Both the position numbers and the translations under genes were made by a program. Shown piece after piece: positions 6,617 to 7,562 of a DNA stretch of 7,562 nt. The notes below the pieces were generated by a model, which had not been told where the DNA came from, searched no databases, and saw only the letters and a program-made list of their open reading frames with translations. The stretch lies in NCBI GenBank assembly GCA_003451635.1, contig DMAT01000179.1:1-7562 (forward strand), written 5' to 3'. This DNA is from Syntrophus sp. (in: bacteria) (GTDB taxonomy: Bacteria > Desulfobacterota > Syntrophia > Syntrophales > UBA8958). Within the stretch, counting starts at the first letter, position 1; each line of letters starts with the position of its first letter.

Positions 6617-7562
6617 TCACTTGACTGTCTTGAAAAAGTTCGACCATAGTGGTTTCTCTTCCGCTGCCCGGTAGAATAGATAAATACCCGCGATTCCGAG
6701 CAGGATATTCGGAGTCCACGTGCCGATAAAAGGCGTCAACCTTCCCGTCTCCGCAAGGGCTTCCCCTCCCAGGCGGATGAGGTAGTAGGCGAGGACCACC
6801 ACCAGGCCGATGGAAAATCCCCAGAACTTGGCGGTACGGTGCTTCCGGATGCCAAGGGGGATGCCGAGAATGCAGAAAACCAGCGTGGAAACGGGAATGG
6901 AGAGTTTCTTGTGGATCTCGATTGCCAATTCCCGCAAATCCGTATCCTTGATCTTTTTATCCTGCATACGCTTAAAAATCTCCATCGTGGTCATTTCCGT
7001 ACTTGCCTTGGTTTTGGCCTTTTCCTCCGTCATCGCCGCACCCATGTCCAATTTGATGTCATAGCGGGCAAAGTCCATCTTACGGTAATTATTCAAACCC
7101 CGGTCCACACTGTGGGTGGCCCCATTTTCCAGGCGCAATGTGACGATCATCTCATTGGGATTGGCGACAAGGTAGCCCCTGGTGGCGATGATGGTGGAGG
7201 GCTCTTCTTTGTCGCGGGTATCGGAGATGAGTACCCCTTCCATATAATCTCCGCTGACGGGTATCTTGTCGGCGTAAAGCAGAATTCCCTTGAAGTCATC
7301 GTTGAAGACCTTTTCTTTGATACCGGCGCTGGCTTTTTGGCGGGCGACGCTGAAAAGGAGGAGCTTGGTGGCGTAATTACCCTCAGGGACAAGAAAATAG
7401 CTCGTCACCGCCGTCAGGAAAAAGGTCACAACGGTGGCAAGAATAATGGGTTTGGAAATCTCATAGAGGCTAATTCCCGACGCCTTCATGACGATGAGCT
7501 CATTGTCGCTGGAAAGGCGTCCCAGGCCCATCATGATGGCTACAAAAAGGGAAATGGGAATA
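6617..7562 (-). CDS. lptF: Lipopolysaccharide export permease LptF, 5' end outside window
   Basis: The frame stays open to the right edge; bases 7535-7562 add IPISLFVAI before the methionine pair at 7529-7534, which lies inside a membrane segment and is not the real start. About 314 residues are visible, so roughly 60-80 N-terminal residues, including the first membrane helix, are missing relative to the usual family length. Visible parts in order: the second membrane segment with GRLSSDNELIVMKASGISL, a third segment ending in SYFLVPEGN, the periplasmic domain beginning with the LptF-like GIKEKVFND, and three C-terminal segments with STLVFCILGIPLGI, FSIGLVVVLAYYLIRLGG and WTPNILLGIAGIYLFYR. 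It is the partner of LptG in the LptB2FG transporter. The order lptF then lptG with a 10-base gap is the usual operon arrangement; the promoter lies outside the window. The first-versus-second assignment rests on gene order and these motifs. Confidence 0.93.
   Translation of the reverse strand, partial: IPISLFVAIMMGLGRLSSDNELIVMKASGISLYEISKPIILATVVTFFLTAVTSYFLVPEGNYATKLLLFSVARQKASAGIKEKVFNDDFKGILLYADKIPVSGDYMEGVLISDTRDKEEPSTIIATRGYLVANPNEMIVTLRLENGATHSVDRGLNNYRKMDFARYDIKLDMGAAMTEEKAKTKASTEMTTMEIFKRMQDKKIKDTDLRELAIEIHKKLSIPVSTLVFCILGIPLGIRKHRTAKFWGFSIGLVVVLAYYLIRLGGEALAETGRLTPFIGTWTPNILLGIAGIYLFYRAAEEKPLWSNFFKTVK

Overview
The window reads as chromosomal DNA of a Gram-negative bacterium. The clearest sign is the lptF–lptG pair, the inner-membrane part of the lipopolysaccharide exporter. 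The histidine kinase core (SISHDLKAP, DNGAGFD and GTGVGLSIVQ motifs) and the Cache–PAS sensor match a style common in Desulfobacterota (the former Deltaproteobacteria, for example Syntrophus, Smithella or Geobacter relatives). That placement comes from remembered family style, not from a search.

Layout. Bases 1-302 (+) are the 3' end of a Sel1-repeat gene whose start lies to the left. A possible promoter at 411-439 leads to a 290-residue exported protein (521-1393, +) built around four tandem 30-residue repeats. A gene-poor stretch of 460 bases (1394-1853) follows; it holds a perfect 15-base palindrome just before the next gene. Next come two translationally coupled sensory genes (+): a membrane Cache–PAS–coiled-coil protein with no output domain (1854-3395), and a periplasmic-binding-domain histidine kinase that begins at a TTG overlapping the previous stop codon (3392-5284). 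A 239-base convergent gap (5285-5523) separates these from lptG (5524-6606, -) and lptF (6617-7562, -, 5' end cut by the window).

How they work together. LptF and LptG would form the transmembrane dimer that, with LptB2, extracts lipopolysaccharide from the inner membrane. The two sensory genes look like one signalling unit: two periplasmic sensing modules but only one kinase, and no response regulator in view. The Sel1 and 30-residue-repeat proteins look like accessory genes of unknown role; nothing seen links them to either module.

Points most worth a second look: the output-less Cache–PAS partner of the kinase; a sharp base-composition change inside the kinase gene at the start of the catalytic core; an extra segment of about 30 residues in the ATPase domain; a binding-pocket substitution in the periplasmic domain; and the exported repeat protein, which I could not assign to a family. 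I found no CRISPR array, tRNA, rRNA, insertion sequence or convincing intrinsic terminator.
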